Part shown: in pieces, positions 6,119 through 9,848 of the stretch
Position numbering within the stretch: position 1 is the first letter of the stretch
Layout of the letters: every line of letters begins with the position of its first letter
Source of the DNA: Bacteroidales bacterium
Lineage (GTDB): Bacteria; Bacteroidota; Bacteroidia; Bacteroidales; UBA3824
NCBI GenBank assembly: GCA_016287995.1
Contig: JAEEXW010000081.1
Location: 1-9,848 of the forward strand
Direction of reading: 5' to 3'
Length of the DNA: 9,848 bases
Position numbers and translations under genes: made by a program
Notes under the pieces: generated by a model
Seen by the model: the letters and a program-made list of their open reading frames with translations, nothing else
Database searches by the model: none
Told to the model about the DNA's origin: nothing

Positions 6119-7258
6119 TTAATAACCGTAACCGTATTTCGCGATTGTCTTATATTGTAGGTTGACTTTTATGCCGAACCTATAATACATATCAATCATT
6201 TTGAACATATCGGGAACATACAAGTTTTGATAAAGCAATTCATTGTTTGAATATTTCTTTTTAGGGTCGTTGTACGGCTTTAAATCGTATGAAACCCCGA
6301 TGTCAGCAAAATACGTGATTCTCCGTCTGTTGTAATTAAGCCTCACACCGCCTAGAACGGAATAATTAAGACGGTTTTTAGAGTCGTTGTCAGATTTTTT
6401 ATCGGGAATTTCGGTATAATTGCCGCGGGCTTCGGTGTATGCGTTGAATTTGGAACGCAGAAGATATTTCACCTGCGCACCGGCATAAATGCTCGGCACA
6501 AAAATTTCACGCCCGAAATACCAACCCGCTTCAATCCTGAGCGGAAAGGCAATCACCGCACTTTTTTCGTAATACCGAAACGTTGCAATTTCGGTGCGCT
6601 CCATTGTCCGCTCTATTGAATATCTGCTAAGAGTAGGAGAAAGACTTACCGAAAGTATTTTCAAAGGTCTGAACTCAAAACCGATTTGCGCCGAAACAGC
6701 ACTAATTTCATACGACGGATTTTCATTCTTAGGATCTACGATTGAACGCACAGTGTCAAAAACCGGCTCTACTGACAAACTACCTACGGCTATCCAAACC
6801 GAGAATTTCGGTTTCGTATAATAATTGCTCAAAACCTCGCGGAATGACACGGGGTCGCTTTCTTTAGGAGTATAAAACGGATCTTTTTGAAGGTAAATTT
6901 TTGCAAAACTGTCAGCCTGACGGTTGTATTCCAAATCTTTATAAGCGGCAAGAGTGTATTTTATGCGGTAAAGATTTTCCTTTTTTGAAAGATGGTGCTT
7001 TTCGTGAAGTTCTTCCGATAGTTCCAAAGCCTCACGGTATTTTCCGGCGGAATACAATTCAAAAAGCGTTTGCATTTTTTCGCTGACCGTATCGGCGGCT
7101 GAGTTTTGAGAAACATCAGAATTTCCGCCGTCAGAATTTCCGACTGAAACGGCATTTTTGAACAGCGGCAAATCTTTCAGCGTATCCACCTGAGCCTCAG
7201 CCGAAACCGAAACCGATACCGCTAACAAAACAATTAATATTTTTATAAATGCTTTCAT
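6119..7258 (-). CDS. Exported TPR-like plus outer-membrane beta-barrel protein
   Basis: This is a 379-residue protein with a Sec signal peptide: KAFIK, a hydrophobic stretch, then SVSAEAQ, with likely cleavage at about residue 22-23. A low-complexity Ser/Asn/Gly linker (about 39-57) leads to a helical segment (58-128). Within it, LFELYSAGKYREALELSEEL (65-84) has the helix pattern of a TPR unit, and the following helix carries KYTLAAYKDLEY. From about 150 to the end, the chain alternates polar and aromatic residues in amphipathic strands (for example SAVIAFPLRIEAGWYFG, 233-249, and NYSVLGGVRLNYNRRRITYFADIGVSYDL, read as separate strands at 298-326). It ends in Tyr, as expected of an outer-membrane barrel of 8-10 strands. 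A TPR on the periplasmic side could recruit partners. No family name was recognised. It lies 24 bp after the phosphatase gene and 18 bp before the propeller lipoprotein, as the possible outer-membrane hub of the operon. Confidence 0.82.
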   Translation of the reverse strand: MKAFIKILIVLLAVSVSVSAEAQVDTLKDLPLFKNAVSVGNSDGGNSDVSQNSAADTVSEKMQTLFELYSAGKYREALELSEELHEKHHLSKKENLYRIKYTLAAYKDLEYNRQADSFAKIYLQKDPFYTPKESDPVSFREVLSNYYTKPKFSVWIAVGSLSVEPVFDTVRSIVDPKNENPSYEISAVSAQIGFEFRPLKILSVSLSPTLSRYSIERTMERTEIATFRYYEKSAVIAFPLRIEAGWYFGREIFVPSIYAGAQVKYLLRSKFNAYTEARGNYTEIPDKKSDNDSKNRLNYSVLGGVRLNYNRRRITYFADIGVSYDLKPYNDPKKKYSNNELLYQNLYVPDMFKMIDMYYRFGIKVNLQYKTIAKYGYGY

Positions 7259-7282
7259 TTCTTTCGTGTTTTTCTTTTTGGG

Positions 7283-8443
7283 TTATCTTATGCAATATCC
7301 GCCGATTAAAATATCGTCCATTTGTTCTTTTGACCCACGCCAGTCTTCCAAAGCCTTGTTCAACAAAACCGCCTGCTGGGAAGCAACCTTAGTTTCGGCA
7401 TTTATATTGACTAAAAGTTCCCGCAAACGACGCGAAGTAAATTTCTTTTCATTACTTCCAAACTGGTCGGCAAAACCGTCAGAAAACATATAAATATAAT
7501 CTCCGTGCTGAATGTCAACATCGTGATTCTCAAACGGCAATAACCTCGGATAAATTGCTATCGGATTTCTTACCGCCTTATATTCAGTGAGTACAGAGCC
7601 TCTAACGTGATACATTCCGTTGTTTGCACCGGCAAACTGCATTTTCATTGTGCCGAGATTCAAGATACAAAGCCCCATATCCATACCGTCTTTTTGTTCG
7701 TTAGGATTGTTGGTTTGTTTCAAGGTGGTCATAACTTTTTTGCGCATTTCTTCAAGTATTTGCGCGGGGTGCGTTTCCGAATTGAACTCCACGCAAATCT
7801 CGTTCAAAAAAGCAACGCCCAACATACTCATAAACGCTCCCGGCACACCATGTCCCGTACAATCCGCAACGGTGAAAATAACGGTATCGCCGATTCTTTT
7901 CATCCAATAATAATCGCCCGAGACAATATCCCTCGGCCGCCAAAACAAAAACACGTCTTCAAACGATTCTTTCAAGATTTCCTCAGAAGGAAGTACGGCG
8001 TTTTGAATAAGTTTTGCGTAACGGATACTTGCCGTAACAGATTGATGTGCCTCTTCGATTTCATTTTTAAGTTTCTGAATATGCTGACGCTCTTTTTCAA
8101 TCGAAACACTCATATCCCAAAGTTGTTTGTTGCGCTCGGTAAGGTCTTGCTGCTGGATTTCAAGTTTTTTCTGTTCAACGGCAAGTTTTTCAACGTCAAT
8201 AAATTGCGCTTTTACAGCCGCGGTTTTCTTTTCTTGGAAAGAACTTTTTTTAAGTTCGGAATTTATAACGTTAAGGCGTGTGATTTCGCTTTCATATTCC
8301 CTTAAAAAAGCGGAATAACGCTTATCAAAACGCCGCATAGTTTTTCTTAACAACTTTTTGCGGCTCAAAACAGCATAAAGCAACGCCGCCGTCAAAACAG
8401 CAGTTACAACAATTAATATTATTTCAAGCGTAGTAAAGTTCAT
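7283..8443 (-). CDS. Membrane-anchored coiled-coil SpoIIE-type PP2C phosphatase
   Basis: This is a 386-residue predicted Mn/Mg-dependent serine/threonine phosphatase. Residues about 6-26 form one membrane helix. Residues 27-140 are a long charged coiled coil rich in Lys, Glu and Gln. A helix with SIRYAKLIQNAVLPSEE (139-155), the usual lead-in, precedes the SpoIIE catalytic domain (about 165-386). The metal and active-site motifs are intact: RPRDIVSGDYYW (169-180, D177), ADCTGHGVPGAF (193-204, D194), DGMDM (252-256), FSDGFADQFG (320-329, D322) and QMDDI (374-378). There is no PAS, GAF, HAMP or receiver domain, so the signal must come from the helix or a partner. Members of this family usually dephosphorylate STAS anti-anti-sigma proteins or other phosphoproteins. 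No STAS or HPK-like kinase gene is visible here. The start lies 9 bp after the stop of the WD40-type gene, suggesting coupled expression and a shared pathway. Confidence 0.93.
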   Translation of the reverse strand: MNFTTLEIILIVVTAVLTAALLYAVLSRKKLLRKTMRRFDKRYSAFLREYESEITRLNVINSELKKSSFQEKKTAAVKAQFIDVEKLAVEQKKLEIQQQDLTERNKQLWDMSVSIEKERQHIQKLKNEIEEAHQSVTASIRYAKLIQNAVLPSEEILKESFEDVFLFWRPRDIVSGDYYWMKRIGDTVIFTVADCTGHGVPGAFMSMLGVAFLNEICVEFNSETHPAQILEEMRKKVMTTLKQTNNPNEQKDGMDMGLCILNLGTMKMQFAGANNGMYHVRGSVLTEYKAVRNPIAIYPRLLPFENHDVDIQHGDYIYMFSDGFADQFGSNEKKFTSRRLRELLVNINAETKVASQQAVLLNKALEDWRGSKEQMDDILIGGYCIR

Positions 8444-8452
8444 AATCTGTTA

Positions 8453-9848
8453 TCATTTTTCTGAAAAATTGCTTCCTAAAATCCAATTCCACTCCGTATT
8501 TGAAAGTGGGGCAAGTTTCATCGCAAAAAGCGTATTCGCGTATGTATTAACGTCGGTATCCCAAAAACGCAGTTTATTATCGTCAGTCAATACAAACAAA
8601 ACGCCTTTATTATTGAAACTCATCGCCTTAACCTTACTGTTTCCGAGACTGTGTTCTTCAATAACCAAAGGTTTTGCCTGAAAATCATTCGTGTTGATAA
8701 GCGAAATCCGTTTGTCAGCCGAGGCAAGAGCAAGAATCCCCGTATTGGAATCGTAAAGCATATTTTCAAGTTTTGAATGACCGACTGCCATACTGCCAGT
8801 AATTTTTCCGGACGTCAAATCTAAAAACTGCATATTTCCGTCGCTGAAACATACCAAAAGCATATTTTTATCGGGAACTGCCGAGAGTTTAAAAGCGTTT
8901 TGAGACGTTGAAGGCTGTAAAATATCTTCAATTTTATCATTTTTATAATCCCATTTTTTAAGATTCCCGTCATGAAACAAAACATAAACTGCTCCCCCGC
9001 CCTGAAAATAAACGTCCGTTATCTGTTTTTGAAAATCCTTTGAAACTCGTGGAGCCGCACCCTTGTACCACGGCTCAACATCAACAAAACCGTTAACATA
9101 CGCCGCTACCAAGCAATAAGAGTCGTCAGAAATAGGAATTACACTCCTAATATAACTATTATGCGGCGGCAATTTCGTTTTGACTTTGGATATAATGTTG
9201 ACCAAATATGCACTTTTGTCCTTTGCGGAAATAACCACATTATTAAAATCCAAGAAAACTGCTTTTTCAACAGGTACTTTGCTCTGAAAATCAGTAGTTT
9301 CAGACACTTTTTTCACAGAACCGCCGGTCAAAATTATGTACTTAGAAATTGTTGCGTCCTCTCCAACGGCATAAATATTTCCGTCACCGTCCAAAGTGAA
9401 ATTTTTAACGTGGTCTCCGTTAGAAAGTGTCAAAGGTTTCAGATAATTATTTTCTTCCAATGCAAAAAGCATTGCGTCATAAAGTTCTGCTTTGTTTTGA
9501 TTGTTTCCGCTGCGGCTATTCATTTCGCAAGCCGTTTTTGCAAGGCGAAGATTGAGTTTTTTGTCCTCGTATTGATTTTTAGCCTTCATTGACAACGCAT
9601 TACAAAGGGCAACATAATACAGCCGAGATGCCGAATCGTTAGCCTGCTTTGTCAGTTCCATTTGATAAAGTGCATTTTGACGTTCTTTTTCAGCGGTTTG
9701 TCTTTGTTCTTCGGCAAGAATAAAATTCTTTTCGGCTTTTAGTTTGCTTTCTTCCGCATCCTGACGTGAAAGTTCAGCCTGATAACGCGCTAAATCGGAT
9801 TCTTTTTTGGCTTCCAAGGCTTGATGATACATACGGTCGGCATTATCC
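8453..9848 (-). CDS. Coiled-coil and WD40-type beta-propeller protein, C-terminal part, cut by the window edge
   Basis: The reading frame is open up to base 9848: five more codons (DNADR) precede the Met at 9830-9832. The true start is therefore outside, and 464 codons plus stop are visible. Counting from that Met, residues 1-68 form an Ala/Glu/Lys/Gln heptad coiled coil (QALEAKKESDLARYQAEL and on). Residues about 70-128 are a helical linker with LNLRLAKTACEMN (93-105) and AELYDAMLFALEE (115-127). Residues about 135-430 give roughly seven propeller blades with degenerate WD40 turns: EDATISKYI, HDGNLKKWDY, SDGNMQFLDL, SADKRISLIN and DDNKLRFWDT. The tail ends in TEWNWILGS. From memory, this order matches the C-terminal half of large Bacteroidota signalling proteins, whose N-terminus is often an nSTAND ATPase, caspase-like or TIR domain followed by a membrane helix. 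The N-terminal domain cannot be seen, so the role as a scaffold or sensor is inferred. Confidence 0.85.
   Translation of the reverse strand, partial: DNADRMYHQALEAKKESDLARYQAELSRQDAEESKLKAEKNFILAEEQRQTAEKERQNALYQMELTKQANDSASRLYYVALCNALSMKAKNQYEDKKLNLRLAKTACEMNSRSGNNQNKAELYDAMLFALEENNYLKPLTLSNGDHVKNFTLDGDGNIYAVGEDATISKYIILTGGSVKKVSETTDFQSKVPVEKAVFLDFNNVVISAKDKSAYLVNIISKVKTKLPPHNSYIRSVIPISDDSYCLVAAYVNGFVDVEPWYKGAAPRVSKDFQKQITDVYFQGGGAVYVLFHDGNLKKWDYKNDKIEDILQPSTSQNAFKLSAVPDKNMLLVCFSDGNMQFLDLTSGKITGSMAVGHSKLENMLYDSNTGILALASADKRISLINTNDFQAKPLVIEEHSLGNSKVKAMSFNNKGVLFVLTDDNKLRFWDTDVNTYANTLFAMKLAPLSNTEWNWILGSNFSEK

Larger units (their letters stand above)
2511..9848 (-). other. Five-gene minus-strand operon (signalling to cell surface)
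   Basis: Five genes on the minus strand follow each other with gaps of 9, 24, 18 and 14 bp, and no hairpin or convincing internal promoter lies between them. They are probably one transcript that starts beyond base 9848. Predicted locations run outward along the transcript: cytoplasmic propeller and coiled coil, inner-membrane phosphatase, outer-membrane barrel with TPR, lipoprotein propeller, surface-type lipoprotein. Co-transcription is inferred from spacing alone. Confidence 0.75.

Noticed and set aside
7607..8305. A 232-codon open frame on the plus strand opposite the phosphatase gene
   Set aside because: The protein is low in recognisable motifs and rich in Phe, His and Arg, as expected of the antisense frame of a real gene. 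The minus-strand gene has all SpoIIE motifs.

Overview
The window looks like chromosomal DNA of a member of the Bacteroidota, most likely Bacteroidales-like. It is AT-rich, the start codons have no clear Shine-Dalgarno sequences, and a TAnnTTTG-type -7 box sits in front of one gene. The protein families also fit: a large lipoprotein with a fimbrillin-like N-terminus, carbohydrate-binding-like jelly rolls, a SpoIIE-type phosphatase preceded by a coiled coil, and an HD-hydrolase receptor whose N-terminus is of the Bacteroidota type. No RNA gene, insertion sequence, CRISPR array or phage gene was found, and no gene-free stretch exceeds about 110 bases.

Left part (1-2460), housekeeping. Positions 1-981 hold the N-terminal 327 codons, on the minus strand, of a PgpH-like 7TM-HD protein (cyclic-di-AMP phosphodiesterase family). 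The rest lies beyond the left edge. A short divergent intergenic region separates it from a plus-strand pair: a PlsC-type 1-acylglycerol-3-phosphate acyltransferase (start best placed at 1082) and endonuclease III (nth), overlapping by 4 bp (ATGA).

Centre (2461-2510). The plus-strand pair and the minus-strand operon converge here on a perfect 11-bp inverted repeat. It may act as a bidirectional transcription stop and also resembles a dispersed REP-type palindrome.

Right part (2511-9848), one minus-strand operon of five genes with gaps of only 9, 24, 18 and 14 bp. In transcription order these are: (i) the C-terminal part of a coiled-coil plus WD40-type beta-propeller protein that begins outside the window; (ii) a membrane-anchored coiled-coil SpoIIE/PP2C serine/threonine phosphatase; (iii) an exported protein with a TPR-like segment and an outer-membrane beta-barrel; (iv) a propeller-like lipoprotein; (v) an 810-residue modular lipoprotein (fimbrillin-like, FISUMP/SUMF-like, two jelly-roll modules) whose lipobox is followed by a surface-export-like KEDE signal. 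Read together, the genes suggest a signalling unit that spans from cytoplasm to cell surface. The family calls come from visible motifs. The joint function is an inference, and it is the best candidate for something undescribed in the window.
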